Positions 18,245 through 28,624 are shown, counted from the stretch's first letter. The stretch is DNA of 64,000 nt from Sphingomonas sp. PP-CE-3G-477 (GCF_003050745.1 NZ_QAOF01000001.1:992001-1056000); one strand, 5' to 3'. Translations and numbers: made by a program. Notes: generated by a model not told the origin, from the sequence alone.

Positions 18245-19426
18245 TCACGCGATCACTAGGATTTCCGCCGATTCGCCTGTCTTTGCGACGGGGGCGTTGC
18301 CGGGGCGGACGATCAGGCAGGTAGAGCGGGCCAGTGTCAGGAGCATCGAACTGTCCTGGATCGTCGAGGCATAGGCTTTGCCGTCGCGCAGTTCGGCGCG
18401 GAGATAGTCGGTGCGGGCGTTGTTGGCGGGCAGGTCTTCGCCGAGCAGCGCGTGGGTCGACTGGGGGAGCGGGTCGCTTGCGCCAGCCATGTGCGCGACA
18501 ACCGGTTTCACGAACAACATCGCGGTGACGAACGCGGAGACCGGGTTGCCGGGGAGGCCGAGCACCATCATCTCGCCGATCCGGCCGGCCATCATCGGCT
18601 TGCCGGGGCGCAGCGCGATCCGCCAGAAATCGATGGTGCCGCCAGCGGCTTCGATCGCCGGGCGGACGAGGTCGTGATCGCCGACCGACGCGCCGCCGGT
18701 GGTGACGAGCAGGTCTGCCTGCACGCTGGCGAAGGCTTCGCGGAGGATTTCGAGATTGTCGGGCAGGATGCCGAGGTCGATGATGTCGACGGGCATGTCG
18801 GCGAGCATTGCGGCGAGCATGATGCCGTTCGATTCGGGGAGCGCGACGCCGTCGGTGGTCGAGCCGGGGGGGACGAGTTCGTCGCCGGTGGCGGCGACGG
18901 CGACGCGGACGCGGCGGTTGACGGTGAGGCTGCCGTGGCCGCCAGTCGCGGCGACGGCGATGCGTGCGGGACTGAGGCGGTCGCCGGCGGCGATCAGGCG
19001 GGTGCCGGTGGAGAAGTCGAGGCCCTTGCGGCGGGTGTTGCGGCCGAGCGTCGGGGGGCCTTCGCCGGCCAAAATCAGGGTTGCGCCGTCTCGCTCGGCC
19101 TCTTCCTGGACCATGACGGTGTCGGCGCCTTCGGGCATTGCGGCGCCGGTGAAGATGCGGGTGGCTTCTCTTGGGCCGACCTTGCCGGTGAAGGGCCGGC
19201 CGGCGGCGCTTTCGCCGATGACTTTCCAGGGGCCGGGGAGGTCTTCGAAGCGGATCGCGTAGCCGTCCATGGCGGACAGGTCGGCGGCGGGTTGCGTGCG
19301 GCGGGCGAGGATGTCCTCGGCGGCCCAGCGGCCGGCGGCTTCGCGCAACGTCACGGTCCCGTGGCCGACGCGGGGGGCCATGGCGAAGAGGCGGGACTGG
19401 GCTTCGGCGACGGGGACTAGGGTCAT
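18245..19426 (-). CDS. moeA: molybdopterin molybdenumtransferase
   Basis: Inserts molybdate into adenylylated molybdopterin, the last step of Mo-cofactor synthesis. The 393-residue protein has the MoeA/gephyrin marks SAMDGYAIRFEDL, GPPTLGRNTRRKGLDFS, VVTTGGASVGDHDLV-like TTGGASVGDHDLVRP and GLPGNPVSAFVT. The start at 19426 (MTLVPVAEAQSRLFAM) agrees with the family N-terminus. In related genomes moaC normally lies directly upstream of moeA; here a reverse-oriented TonB-like gene and repeats lie between them. Confidence 0.94.
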   Translation of the reverse strand: MTLVPVAEAQSRLFAMAPRVGHGTVTLREAAGRWAAEDILARRTQPAADLSAMDGYAIRFEDLPGPWKVIGESAAGRPFTGKVGPREATRIFTGAAMPEGADTVMVQEEAERDGATLILAGEGPPTLGRNTRRKGLDFSTGTRLIAAGDRLSPARIAVAATGGHGSLTVNRRVRVAVAATGDELVPPGSTTDGVALPESNGIMLAAMLADMPVDIIDLGILPDNLEILREAFASVQADLLVTTGGASVGDHDLVRPAIEAAGGTIDFWRIALRPGKPMMAGRIGEMMVLGLPGNPVSAFVTAMLFVKPVVAHMAGASDPLPQSTHALLGEDLPANNARTDYLRAELRDGKAYASTIQDSSMLLTLARSTCLIVRPGNAPVAKTGESAEILVIA

Positions 19427-19668
19427 GCTAAGGCTCTGTTTTTGGGCGGTTCTGAAAAGTGAAGTATAGAAAGTGTAGACGCTGGGAGCGGTTTGGCGGT
19501 GGGCGCTTCGGGCGGGGCGTTGGGGGAGAAGCGCGGGGTGCGGGGGTATGTTCCGTCGCTTTGCCATGGGTTTGGTGTGTAGGACAGGTGTTGTTGGCCG
19601 GGAGTGCGACGGCAGGGCGGTCTTTGTGACTGACTTGACTGCGTTAGATCGAACGTCGCTCCCACCTC

Positions 19669-19731
19669 CTTGTTCTCCCGCGAAGGCGGGAGCCCAGTCT
19701 GGGTCCCCGCCTTCGCGGGGAAACAAGGGTT
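19669..19731. repeat. intergenic palindrome, family B
   Basis: Inverted repeat CTCCCGCGAAGGCGGGAGCC ... GGTCCCCGCCTTCGCGGGG around CAGTCTG. Variants of the same unit recur at 24214, 29471, 32678, 35368, 45029 and 53818. It can form a strong stem-loop. Confidence 0.85.
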
Positions 19732-19763
19732 GGGCGGAACGGTTGCCCTCTAATACTGTGGCC

Positions 19764-19799
19764 TTCCCAACTGGGCCCCGGCCTTCGCCGGGGTGGTGT
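19764..19799. repeat. intergenic palindrome, family C (single arm)
   Basis: Reads CCCAACTGGGCCCCGGCC then TTCGCCGGGGTGGTG. This is one arm of the unit that occurs as facing pairs at 35491, 44876 and 53926. Confidence 0.8.
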
Positions 19800-19934
19800 T
19801 TTGATTTGGTCGCGGGCTTCTCCGGCGGTGACTGCCAGTGCGGATGGGTCCTCGATAGCGTTCCTCGACCGTTGGCCAGCGCGGGTTCATCCGGTGCGGG
19901 GCTTTGTTTGGGGGGAAAGAGACACCAGATCAGC

Positions 19935-20672
19935 ATGATGACACGTAATCGGCCTCGGGCGAGAGACAGGATCGGGGCGGCGGTGGGTGCTGTCCTGTTG
20001 CCGGGGGTGCTGGGCTATGCGCTGCTCAATGGGCTGGTGGTGCCGATGCCGGCGGCGGTGAGCGATGCGTTGAAGGTGTTCGATGCGGCGCCGCCTCCGC
20101 CACCGCCGCCTGAGGAGAAGGTGCGGCCTCGGCCTTCGCCTAGCCGCAAGCCGGAAGGGGCTGCGTCGCCGCCTAATTTGAAGTCGAAGGCTACCGAGGT
20201 GGTGGCGCCGCCTGTGGTGCCGGTCGTTATCCCGCCGCCTGTCGTCGTTGCGGAGAAGGCTGGGGTGGGGACGCAGGCTACGGCGGGGGCTTCGGATGTG
20301 CGCGGGCCGGGAACGGGGAGTGGCGGAGTCGGGAATGGCACCGGGAGTGGGGGATATGGCGACGGCGACGGCGGCGGGGGCGAGGAGACGCCGCCGGAGT
20401 GGCGTAGCGGGCGGTTGAGGGATTCGGATTATCCGCGGGAGGCCGCCGAGACCGGGATTCGGGGGCGGGTGTTTGTGCGGTACCTGGTCGAAACCAATGG
20501 GCGGGTGTCGGGGTGCCGCGTGACTCGGTCGAGCGGAAGCCGGGTCCTGGATACTCTGACGTGCCGGCTGATCGAGCAGCGGTTTCGGTATGATCCGTCG
20601 CTCGATGCTGCGGGCCGGCCGGTCGAGTCTACGATCGTGGAAAGCCACGACTGGTCGATGGATGGGGATTGA
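19935..20672 (+). CDS. TonB-like energy-transducing protein
   Basis: A 245-residue protein with the TonB plan: a short cytoplasmic N-terminus, one transmembrane anchor (about residues 12-37, GAAVGAVLLPGVLGYALLNGLVV), a proline-rich spacer starting with PPPPPPPEEKVRPRP, a Gly-rich stretch, and a C-terminal TonB_C domain (DYPREAAETGIRGRVFVRYLVETNGRVSGCRV...LIEQRFRYDP). Such proteins couple the proton motive force to outer-membrane receptors. No exbB or exbD lies beside it. It faces the opposite way from its moaC and moeA neighbours, which suggests insertion into an older operon. Confidence 0.87.
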   Translation: MMTRNRPRARDRIGAAVGAVLLPGVLGYALLNGLVVPMPAAVSDALKVFDAAPPPPPPPEEKVRPRPSPSRKPEGAASPPNLKSKATEVVAPPVVPVVIPPPVVVAEKAGVGTQATAGASDVRGPGTGSGGVGNGTGSGGYGDGDGGGGEETPPEWRSGRLRDSDYPREAAETGIRGRVFVRYLVETNGRVSGCRVTRSSGSRVLDTLTCRLIEQRFRYDPSLDAAGRPVESTIVESHDWSMDGD

Positions 20673-20733
20673 AGTCCCAGGCTAGGAGCGTTCTGCTTGG
20701 CTTGCCCTCACCCTCGCCGCCTATGGCGTCTAT

Positions 20734-20763
20734 CCCTCTCCCCTTTGGGGAGAGGGTTTTCTT

Positions 20764-20764
<1 letters not shown>
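20734..20764. terminator. intrinsic terminator between tonB-like gene and moaC
   Basis: Ten-base stem CCCTCTCCCC / GGGGAGAGGG with a TTT loop followed by TTTTCTTTT. The T-run serves the + strand gene; for moaC, on the other strand, the stem alone may act. Confidence 0.8.
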
Positions 20765-21227
<463 letters not shown>

Positions 21228-21231
<4 letters not shown>

Positions 21232-22019
21232 CCGACGAGCGCCCGGGTAGCGGCTTCGACGTCGGCCTGGCGCATGAGCGCTTCGCCGATCAGGAAGCAG
21301 TGGATGTCGTGCGAGGCCATCGCGTCGAGCTCTGCGCGCGTCGTGAGGCCGCTTTCAGCGACGAAGGTGCAGTCCTTGGGCGCCTTGCCGACGAGGTCGT
21401 AGGTGCGCTGGAAATCGACCGAGAAGTCGCGCAGGTCGCGGTTGTTGACGCCAATCAGGCGCGACTTGAGCCTCAGTGCGCGCTCCATCTCGTGCGCGTC
21501 GTGGACCTCGACCAGCACGTCCATGCCGCATTCGAGCGCGGAGGCTTCGATCTCGGCCATCTGGATGTCGTCGAGCGCGGCGACGATGATGAGGATGCAG
21601 TCGGCACCGATCGCGCGTGCCTCGGTCGACTGCCACGGATCGACCATGAAGTCCTTTCGCAGGACGGGGATCGAGACGGCGTCCCGCGCGGCGGTGAGGT
21701 ATGCGTCGGAGCCCTGGAACCACTTTTCGTCGGTCAGCACCGAGAGGCACGCGGCGCCACCGGCTTCATAGGCGCGGGCGTGCGCGACGGGGTCGAAGTC
21801 GGTGCGGATCAGGCCTTTCGAGGGGCTCGCTTTCTTCACCTCGGCGACCAGCGCGTAGCCGGTCTTCGCGGCGCCCTTTTTTGCATCAAGCGCGGCGCGG
21901 AAGCCACGCGGCTTCGACATGCGGGCGATGCCGGCGTCGATGTCGGCGAGCGATGTGGTTGCCTTGCGCGCGGCAACTTCGGCGCGCTTGGTCTCGAGGA
22001 TACGGTCGAGCATGGTCAT
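21228..22019 (-). CDS. trpC: indole-3-glycerol phosphate synthase
   Basis: Fourth step of tryptophan synthesis, ring closure of CdRP to indole-glycerol phosphate. The 263-residue TIM barrel shows [72 protein letters not shown] and VAESGL. The ATG at 22019 is one base from the trpD stop. It is a monofunctional TrpC, not fused to TrpF. Confidence 0.96.
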
Positions 22020-22020
22020 G

Positions 22021-23013
22021 TCAGTAGGCGATCCAGCGGGCGAGCAGCGCGTCGGCGCTGCCGGTGTCGAGGGCGGCGGCGGCCTTGGCCGCGCCGTCGA
22101 CAAGAGTGGGGACGGTGCCGGCGACCATCAAGGCGGCGGCGGCGTTGAGCAGGACGGCGTCGCGGTAGGCGCCGGCCTCGCCTTTCAGCAGGCGGCGGAG
22201 TGCGTCGGCGTTGTGGTGAGCGTCGCCGCCGCGGATGTCGGTGATCGCGTGGCGCGTGAGGCCGGCGTCTTCGGGGGCGACTTTGCCCTGCAGCGTAACG
22301 CTGCCGACCGAGGCGACGATGCTGGGGCCGGCGCCCGACAGCTCGTCGAGGCCTTCTTCGCCCGAGACGACGAGCGCAGCTTCGGTGCCGAGCTGTTCGA
22401 GTGCTTCGGCGTAGAGCGACACATAGTCGGGGCGGGCGATGCCGATGAGCTGGCGGGTGGTGCCGGCCGGGTTGGCGAGCGGGCCCATCAGGTTGAAGAT
22501 CGTCCGCTTGCCGATGCGTTGGCGGATTGGGGTGATGCGCTTCATCGCCGGGTGGTGATTGGCGGCGAACAGGAAGGCGATGCCGATCTCGTTGAGGCTG
22601 GCCTCCGCGGTGGCGCCGGCGCGGTCCATGTCGAGGCCGAGGACTTCCAGCGTGTCGGCGGCGCCGGCCTTGCTCGAGGCGGCACGGTTGCCGTGCTTGG
22701 CGACGGGGACGCCGGTTGCCGCGACGACTAGCGCGACGGCGGTCGAGACGTTCAAGGTGTGGTGGCCGTCGCCGCCGGTGCCGCAGACGTCGATCGCGCC
22801 GGCGGGGGCGTCGATCGGGATCATCCGGTTGCGGAGTGCGCGCGCGGCTTCGGCGATCTCGATGCTGGTTTCGCCGCGGGTCGCGAGGTCGGTGAGGAAG
22901 GTGGCGATCGCGTCGTCGCTCGCGCGGGCGTCGAGGATGTCGGCGAACGCTTCTCGGGCGGATTCGCGCGAGAGGGGGGAGCTGGGGTCTGGGAGAACGG
23001 TGGTCGTGGTCAC
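22021..23013 (-). CDS. trpD: anthranilate phosphoribosyltransferase
   Basis: Transfers phosphoribose from PRPP to anthranilate. The 330-residue protein has the glycine-rich PRPP site [41 protein letters not shown] and [11 protein letters not shown]. The start is a GTG overlapping the trpG stop (GTGA), confirming the trpG-trpD-trpC-moaC chain. Earlier in-frame codons belong to shadow sequence inside trpG. Confidence 0.96.
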   Translation of the reverse strand: MTTTTVLPDPSSPLSRESAREAFADILDARASDDAIATFLTDLATRGETSIEIAEAARALRNRMIPIDAPAGAIDVCGTGGDGHHTLNVSTAVALVVAATGVPVAKHGNRAASSKAGAADTLEVLGLDMDRAGATAEASLNEIGIAFLFAANHHPAMKRITPIRQRIGKRTIFNLMGPLANPAGTTRQLIGIARPDYVSLYAEALEQLGTEAALVVSGEEGLDELSGAGPSIVASVGSVTLQGKVAPEDAGLTRHAITDIRGGDAHHNADALRRLLKGEAGAYRDAVLLNAAAALMVAGTVPTLVDGAAKAAAALDTGSADALLARWIAY

Positions 23014-23606
23014 AGCTCCAGGCCTTCGCGCGGTTTCACCGGGATACCGGCCATCTTGAGGAAGTTGGCCAGCATCGCGTGGCCGTGTTCGGTCGCGATG
23101 CTTTCCGGGTGAAACTGGACGCCGTGGATCGGCAGCGTCTTGTGGCGGAAGCCCATGACCGTGCCGTCCTGCGCGGTCGCGTTGACGACCAGCGTGTCGG
23201 GAACCGCGTTGACGATCAGCGAGTGATAGCGTGTGGCGATGAACGGCGAGGGCAGCCCGGCGTACAGCCCGGTATCGTCGTGGACGACGGGTGAGGTCTT
23301 GCCGTGCATCAAGCCACCGCGCTCGACCTTGCCGCCGAAATGCTGGCCGATCGCCTGGTGGCCGAGGCACACGCCTAGCAGCGGCTTGCCGGCGTCCGCG
23401 CATGCGGCGACCAAGTCGAGGCTTACGCCCGCCTCGGTCGGCGTGCAGGGGCCGGGGGAAATGAGGAACGCGTCCGCGCCCGACGACAGAGCCTGCCCGG
23501 CGGAGATCGCATCGTTGCGGACGACTTCGACCTCGGTACCAAGCTCCATCAGATAATGGACGAGGTTCCAGGTGAAGCTGTCGTAATTGTCGACGACGAG
23601 GATCAT
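23010..23606 (-). CDS. trpG: anthranilate synthase glutamine amidotransferase component
   Basis: Class I glutamine amidotransferase that hands ammonia to TrpE (it may also serve p-aminobenzoate synthesis). The 198-residue protein begins [19 protein letters not shown], has the nucleophile Cys in [17 protein letters not shown], and the His/Glu pair in [14 protein letters not shown]. It is the first gene of the trpGDC-moaC unit. A small secreted-protein gene lies divergently upstream and separates it from trpE. Confidence 0.95.
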   Translation of the reverse strand: MILVVDNYDSFTWNLVHYLMELGTEVEVVRNDAISAGQALSSGADAFLISPGPCTPTEAGVSLDLVAACADAGKPLLGVCLGHQAIGQHFGGKVERGGLMHGKTSPVVHDDTGLYAGLPSPFIATRYHSLIVNAVPDTLVVNATAQDGTVMGFRHKTLPIHGVQFHPESIATEHGHAMLANFLKMAGIPVKPREGLEL

Positions 23607-23793
23607 GGCGCCGCCATAGCCGATGCGTCACGCCGCGCAACGGTGTTGCCGCAAACCGAGGCCGTTGGACGGGCGGTCGCAATTCTGTCGTGTTGCAGTC
23701 GCGAGAGCGGAGCACCGCTCCTATATGAGCACTATCATTCAGGGCGGAGCAATGCCGCGTGCTGGACGTTATCCTTTCAAAGGAGCTTAACCG

Positions 23794-24198
23794 ATGTTTC
23801 GTACCGCCGTCCTCGCTGCACTGATCGCACTTCCCGCCATGGCCTCGGCGCAGGACGCACAAGTCGACACGCCGCCGCAGCGTATTCGCAGCGTGACGCT
23901 GACCGGCGACCAGAAATGTCCGAAGTCGAGCGGTGGCGAGATCGTCGTGTGCTCGACGCTCGACCAGCCTTATCGCATCCCGAAATCGTTGCGCGACGAC
24001 AAGCCGGTCGCGGCGCAGAACCAGAGCTGGGTCAACCGCGCGGCGACGATGGATCAGGTCGGGCGCGTGGCTGGCGGATTGCCGGATACGTGTTCGGCGG
24101 TCGGCACGGGTGGCCAGTCGGGCTGCTTCATGCAGCGCAACCAGGCGTATGCTGCGGAGCGTCGGGCGTCGGCTACCGAGTCGAACACGCAGCCGTAA
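23794..24198 (+). CDS. small secreted protein, unknown
   Basis: A 134-residue protein with a clear Sec signal peptide (MFRTAVLAALIALPAMASAQ, cleavage after ASA) and a good AAGGAG ribosome-binding site. The mature part has four cysteines (KCPKSSGGEIVVC and TCSAVGTGGQSGC), which may form two disulphides in the periplasm. The motif 'GEIVVCS...YRIPKSLR' recurs in secreted proteins of sphingomonads as far as I recall, with no known function. It stands on the opposite strand between trpG and trpE. Confidence 0.8.
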   Translation: MFRTAVLAALIALPAMASAQDAQVDTPPQRIRSVTLTGDQKCPKSSGGEIVVCSTLDQPYRIPKSLRDDKPVAAQNQSWVNRAATMDQVGRVAGGLPDTCSAVGTGGQSGCFMQRNQAYAAERRASATESNTQP

Positions 24199-24213
24199 GT
24201 TTGTCGTTCTCCG

Positions 24214-24250
24214 GTGAAGGCAGGGACCAAGACTGGTTCCCTGCCTTCAC
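24214..24250. terminator. bidirectional hairpin between convergent genes (family B variant)
   Basis: A perfect 13-base stem GTGAAGGCAGGGA / TCCCTGCCTTCAC around CCAAGACTGGT. It sits between the stops of the secreted-protein gene and trpE. It has no T-run, so termination is inferred from position and stem strength. Confidence 0.65.
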
Positions 24251-24265
24251 GGGTCGCCGTTCTGC

Positions 24266-25759
24266 CTACTGACCGAAGCCCGGTGCCTTCGCCCGGCTGA
24301 CCGCTTCGCGCGCGGCGGCGAGGATAGCGCCGGCCTTGGCTTCGCACTCGCGTTGTTCGTATTCGGGGACGCTGTCGGCGACGATGCCGGCGCCCGCTTG
24401 GACGTGGATCGTGCCGTCCTTCACCACCGCCGTTCGCAGAACGATGCACGAATCTATCGAGCCGTCGGGGGAGAAATAACCGACCCCGCCGGCGTACGCG
24501 CCGCGGCGTTCGGGTTCCAACTCGGCGATGATCTGGCAGGCGCGGACCTTCGGTGCGCCACTGACCGTGCCGGCGGGGAAGCCCGCGAAGAGCGCGTCGA
24601 GCGCGTCCTTGTCGGGGGATAGCGTGCCGACGACGTTCGAGACGATGTGCATGACGTGGCTGTAGAACTCGACGCCGTAGCTGGCGGTTACCTTTACCGA
24701 GCCCGGTGACGCGGCGCGACCGACGTCGTTGCGGCCGAGATCGAGCAGCATCAGATGTTCCGCGCGCTCCTTGGGGTCGGCGAGCAGGCTGATGCGGTTC
24801 GCTTCGTCCTCGGCGGCGGTCTTGCCGCGCGGGCGGGTGCCGGCGATCGGGCGGATCGTGACTTCGTCGTCGCGGACGCGGACGAGGATCTCGGGGCTCG
24901 ATCCGATCAGCGCGAAGCCCGGCAGGTCGAGGTGATACAGGAAAGGCGACGGGTTGATGCGGCGTAGCGAGCGGTAGAGCTCGAACGGCGGCAGTGCGAA
25001 CGGCGTACTGAAGCGTTGCGCGAGCACGACCTGGAAGATGTCGCCGGCGAGGATGTAGTCCTTTGCCGCGGCGACCATCTCGCCGTAGCGGCGCTCGGGA
25101 AGCGCGGGCGTGTAAGTCGGTTCGGCGACGTCGGCGCGGATCGGTGCGGGGACGGGCGTGCTGGCGAGCTTGGCGGCGACCGCGTCGAGACGCTCTTCGG
25201 CTTCGGTCACGATCGAGTCGGCATCGCGTGCGGGATCAGGCCAGGCTGGCGCGACGAGGTAGAGCGCGTCGGTCAGGCGATCGAACACGAGGATGACGGT
25301 CGGCCGCACGAAGATCATGTCGGGCAGGCCGAGCGGGTCGACCGGCGGTTGCGGCAGAGTCTCGACCAAGCCGATCGTCTCATAGCCGAAATAGCCGACG
25401 AGGCAGGCGAGCGCGCGGGGAAGTTCGGCGGGAACGTCCGCGCGGCATTCGGCGACCAGCGCGCGGAGTGCATCGAGCGTGGGGACGGGGCACGGCGCGA
25501 ACGTCTCGCGATCGGTGGCCCAGTGACGGTTGATCTCGGCGCTATGCCCGTGCGCGCGGAACAGCAGGTCGGGGGCGAGGCCGATCAGGCTGTGGCGACC
25601 GCGGATCGCGCCGCCCTCGACCGATTCGAGCAGGAAGTCGCCGCGTCCGGGCTCGATCAGCTTCAGCGCGGCGGCGACCGGCGTCTCGGTATCGGCGACC
25701 TGACGACGCCAGACGAGCGCGGGACGCCCTTCGGCCAAAGCTTCGCGCGCGCTCGTCAT
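24266..25759 (-). CDS. trpE: anthranilate synthase component I
   Basis: Makes anthranilate from chorismate with ammonia supplied by TrpG. The 497-residue protein has the N-terminal feedback region LLES (in RGDFLLESVEGG) and the chorismate-binding core: IAGTRPRGKTAAEDE, DLGRNDVGRAASPGSV, FPAGTVSGAPKVRACQII and GAYAGGVGYFSPDG. Its start lies 4 bases after the ppiD-like stop, so it is probably the second gene of that unit. trpG, trpD and trpC lie close by but are separated by the secreted-protein gene. Confidence 0.95.
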   Translation of the reverse strand: MTSAREALAEGRPALVWRRQVADTETPVAAALKLIEPGRGDFLLESVEGGAIRGRHSLIGLAPDLLFRAHGHSAEINRHWATDRETFAPCPVPTLDALRALVAECRADVPAELPRALACLVGYFGYETIGLVETLPQPPVDPLGLPDMIFVRPTVILVFDRLTDALYLVAPAWPDPARDADSIVTEAEERLDAVAAKLASTPVPAPIRADVAEPTYTPALPERRYGEMVAAAKDYILAGDIFQVVLAQRFSTPFALPPFELYRSLRRINPSPFLYHLDLPGFALIGSSPEILVRVRDDEVTIRPIAGTRPRGKTAAEDEANRISLLADPKERAEHLMLLDLGRNDVGRAASPGSVKVTASYGVEFYSHVMHIVSNVVGTLSPDKDALDALFAGFPAGTVSGAPKVRACQIIAELEPERRGAYAGGVGYFSPDGSIDSCIVLRTAVVKDGTIHVQAGAGIVADSVPEYEQRECEAKAGAILAAAREAVSRAKAPGFGQ

Positions 25760-25763
25760 ACGA

Positions 25764-27719
25764 TCAGTTCCCGGCAGCGCCCTGGCCGAGCAGGTCGGCA
25801 CGGACGCGGGCGATCGAGGTTGTGTTGGTCTTCACGCCGACGTCGGCACGGACCGCCTTGGCGAACTGCTCGACATATTCGCGACCGACCGAGCGGGCGA
25901 TGTTGCCACGCGCGGCCTTGATCGCAGCCTGGTTGCCGGCCGCGTTGCCGCTGGCGATGCTGTCGAGCTTGATGATGAACCAGCCACTGTCGTCGGGTGC
26001 GGCAAGCGTCTTGGCGGTGTTCGGCGCCATGCTGAACATCAGCGCGAGGGCCGGCGGGGCACCGCGCGGATCGGCGGCGATCTGCGCGCGCGACGCGGTC
26101 AGCGGACGCGCGGCGGGAAGTGGCAGCTTGGTCTGCGCCAGCGACTGCTGGATCGGCATGCCCTTGTTGATCCGGGCGAGCACATCGGCGGCGACCTTCC
26201 GCGCAGCCTGGCGCGAGCGATCGGCGGTCACGTCACGGAGCACGTCGGCGCGAACCTGTGCCAGCGGGCGCGGGGTGGCGGGAACGACGCGGCCGAGCGC
26301 GACGACCGCGAAGCCGCCATCGGTGCCGAGCTGGACGAGCTGCGGCCCGTCGCCATCGGCGGCCTGGAACGCGGCGGCGACGAGCGGCGCGATCGCGGGA
26401 TCGGGCTTGCTGGCGGCATCGTCGGGGTTGACGCCGTTGGCGATCAGCGCCGGCGTGGTGACTGCGGCGAGCTTCTGGTCGGCGATGACTTCATCGAACG
26501 TCGCGTTCTTCGAGAGCGAGTCGTCGATCTTGTCATGGACGTCGGACAGCGCGGCGGCCGCCTTCTGGATGCCGAGTGCAGCGGCGATCTCGCCACGGAC
26601 CTGGTCGAGCGAGCGACCGGCGACGTTCTCGATCTTGTCGACCTTGGCGACGGTCCAGCCGAGCTGCGTGCGGACCGGCCCGATCACCGCGCCGCTGGCG
26701 GCGGCGAACACGGCATCGGCGACCTGCGCGGAGGCGGTGCCGGCATAGGCGGCCTTCTCGACACCGGCCTGGGTCGAGGCTTCGAGACCGGCAGCGCGGG
26801 CGGCGTCAGCGAGGCTGGTACCGGCCTTCACCTTGGCGGCAAGCGCGGTGGCGCCGGCCTGGTCGGCAATGACGACCTGCGTAATCGTGCGCTTCTCGGT
26901 CGCGGCGTAGCGAGCGCGGTCCTGCTGGTAGGTCTTGGCGATCTCGGCGTCGGTCGGGACGGCCTGCGCCTTGACCCGGTCGGGCGAGACGATCGCGTAG
27001 CGGACGATGCGGCGCTCGGGCACGGTGTAGCGTGCGATGTTGCGCTTGTAGAAGGTAGCGAGGTCGGCATCGCTTGGCGCGGGGCCGGCTGGGACGACCG
27101 CGGCAGGGATGAAGCCGATCGTGCCGGTGCGCTTTTCGAGCAGCAGCGACGCGTAGGGGAGCGCGAGCTGGCTGGCGACCTGGGTCGCGCCGGTGCTCGG
27201 AATGGTAAGCTGTTGCGCGAACGTGTCGCGGACGATGTCGCTGCGAATCTGCGCGTCGGTCAGCTTCCGCTGGGCGAGCACCTGACGGTACAAATTCTCG
27301 TCGAACTTGCCGGTCGGTCCCTGCAACGCGGGGATGCTGGCGATCTGGCCGTCGACGGCGCGCTTGCTGACGACCATGCCCTGCGCACGGCCGAACTGCT
27401 CGAGCGCCATGCTGGAGACGATCCGGTCGAGCGTGCCGTCGAGCCCGCCCTGGTTGACGAAGGTCGCCATGTCGAGCGTCGGCTGTTCCTGGCGGAAGCC
27501 CTCGAGCTGCGTCTGCGCCTGCGTCTTGAGGTCGTTGACGGTGACCTCGGCCTTGCCGACCTTGGCGACGTCGCCACCGGTGATCCCTGCGCCACCGGTC
27601 ATCGAGCTCAAGCCCGTGATGTCGCCCGCAGCGAACGCGAGCGCGATGACGCCGAGCACGATGAACGTGATGACCACGCCGACCTTCGAATGGGTAAGGC
27701 GGCGAAAGAAAGCGAGCAT
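25764..27719 (-). CDS. PpiD-type peptidyl-prolyl isomerase / periplasmic chaperone
   Basis: A 651-residue protein with an N-terminal membrane anchor (MLAFFRRLTHSKVGVVITFIVLGVIALAFA), a SurA-like N-terminal chaperone domain, a parvulin-like segment around residues 235-350 (RIVRYAIVSPDRV...KRTITQVVIADQAG), and a second, weaker PPIase-like segment. This is the plan of PpiD, which assists folding of proteins leaving the Sec translocon. The upstream divergent neighbour is tpiA. The close spacing to trpE (4 bases) is common in sphingomonads. Confidence 0.9.
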   Translation of the reverse strand: MLAFFRRLTHSKVGVVITFIVLGVIALAFAAGDITGLSSMTGGAGITGGDVAKVGKAEVTVNDLKTQAQTQLEGFRQEQPTLDMATFVNQGGLDGTLDRIVSSMALEQFGRAQGMVVSKRAVDGQIASIPALQGPTGKFDENLYRQVLAQRKLTDAQIRSDIVRDTFAQQLTIPSTGATQVASQLALPYASLLLEKRTGTIGFIPAAVVPAGPAPSDADLATFYKRNIARYTVPERRIVRYAIVSPDRVKAQAVPTDAEIAKTYQQDRARYAATEKRTITQVVIADQAGATALAAKVKAGTSLADAARAAGLEASTQAGVEKAAYAGTASAQVADAVFAAASGAVIGPVRTQLGWTVAKVDKIENVAGRSLDQVRGEIAAALGIQKAAAALSDVHDKIDDSLSKNATFDEVIADQKLAAVTTPALIANGVNPDDAASKPDPAIAPLVAAAFQAADGDGPQLVQLGTDGGFAVVALGRVVPATPRPLAQVRADVLRDVTADRSRQAARKVAADVLARINKGMPIQQSLAQTKLPLPAARPLTASRAQIAADPRGAPPALALMFSMAPNTAKTLAAPDDSGWFIIKLDSIASGNAAGNQAAIKAARGNIARSVGREYVEQFAKAVRADVGVKTNTTSIARVRADLLGQGAAGN

Positions 27720-27880
27720 GGACAGCCGATCGACAGGGATGGGAACGCGGTTGCTTTACGGGGGCAAGGGCGGCTCTTCAAGTCGGGCGGTTGCACAGTC
27801 CTTCGGGTCGTGTCGTCCCGTGCGGGGTTGTACAGGGCGGGTGCGTCGCTATCGCTGGGCAAAACATGCGGGAGATCGTG

Positions 27881-28624
27881 ATGCGGCGGAAGCTTGTAGC
27901 CGGAAACTGGAAGATGAACGGGTCGCGGGCGATGCTCGTCGAACTCGAGACGATCGCGGCGGCAGCGCAGGCGGCGCCGGGGATCGACGTGTCGGTCGCG
28001 GTGCCATTCACGCTGATCGATGCGGCGTCGCAACGCGTGCCAGGGTTGGCGATCGGTGCGGAGGACGTGCACGAGGCGGATTCGGGCGCGCATACCGGCT
28101 GCGTCTCGGCGGCGATGGTCAAGGAAGTCGGCGCGTCGTTCACGATCGTCGGTCATTCGGAGCGGCGCGCGGACCAGCACGAGACGAGCCACGACGCGTG
28201 GGCGAAGGCGGCGGCGGCACGGCGGCAGGGGCTGCACGTGATCCTGTGCTGCGGCGAGACCGAGGCGGAGCGCGATGCGGACCGTGCCGAGCGCGTAGTG
28301 CAGGCGCAGATCGAGAAGTCGGTGCCGGACAATGCGGACGGGAGCTGGTTCACGCTGGCTTATGAGCCGCGCTGGGCGATCGGCACGGGACGCACGCCGA
28401 CGCTGGACGAGATCGCGGCGATCCATGCGATTGCGCGGTCGAAATTGCGGATGCTGATCGGTGACGCGGCGGCGGGCGTGCGGATCCTGTACGGCGGGTC
28501 GGTGACAGGGGCGAATGCGGCGGCGATCCTTTCCACGCCGAACGTCGATGGTGCGCTGGTTGGTGGCGCGAGCCTGACCGCGGAGAAGTTCGTGCCTATC
28601 ATCGAGGCGGCGGCATCGCTGTGA
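27881..28624 (+). CDS. tpiA: triosephosphate isomerase
   Basis: Interconverts dihydroxyacetone phosphate and glyceraldehyde 3-phosphate. The 247-residue TIM barrel has GNWKMNG (catalytic Lys), VGHSERR (His), AYEPRWAIGTG (Glu) and LYGGSV (phosphate loop). I chose the ATG at 27881 because GGAG lies 6 bases before it and the family N-terminus is RRKLVAGNWKMNG; an in-frame ATG at 27866 would add five residues. Confidence 0.96.
   Translation: MRRKLVAGNWKMNGSRAMLVELETIAAAAQAAPGIDVSVAVPFTLIDAASQRVPGLAIGAEDVHEADSGAHTGCVSAAMVKEVGASFTIVGHSERRADQHETSHDAWAKAAAARRQGLHVILCCGETEAERDADRAERVVQAQIEKSVPDNADGSWFTLAYEPRWAIGTGRTPTLDEIAAIHAIARSKLRMLIGDAAAGVRILYGGSVTGANAAAILSTPNVDGALVGGASLTAEKFVPIIEAAASL

Larger units (their letters stand above)
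19427..19934. other. 508-base gap upstream of moeA and the tonB-like gene
   Basis: Divergent promoter region for moeA (left) and the TonB-like gene (right). It carries two intergenic palindromes (19669-19731 and 19764-19799). No convincing gene is seen; the open frame that extends leftwards from the TonB-like gene crosses the palindromes and is not credible as protein. Confidence 0.6.
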
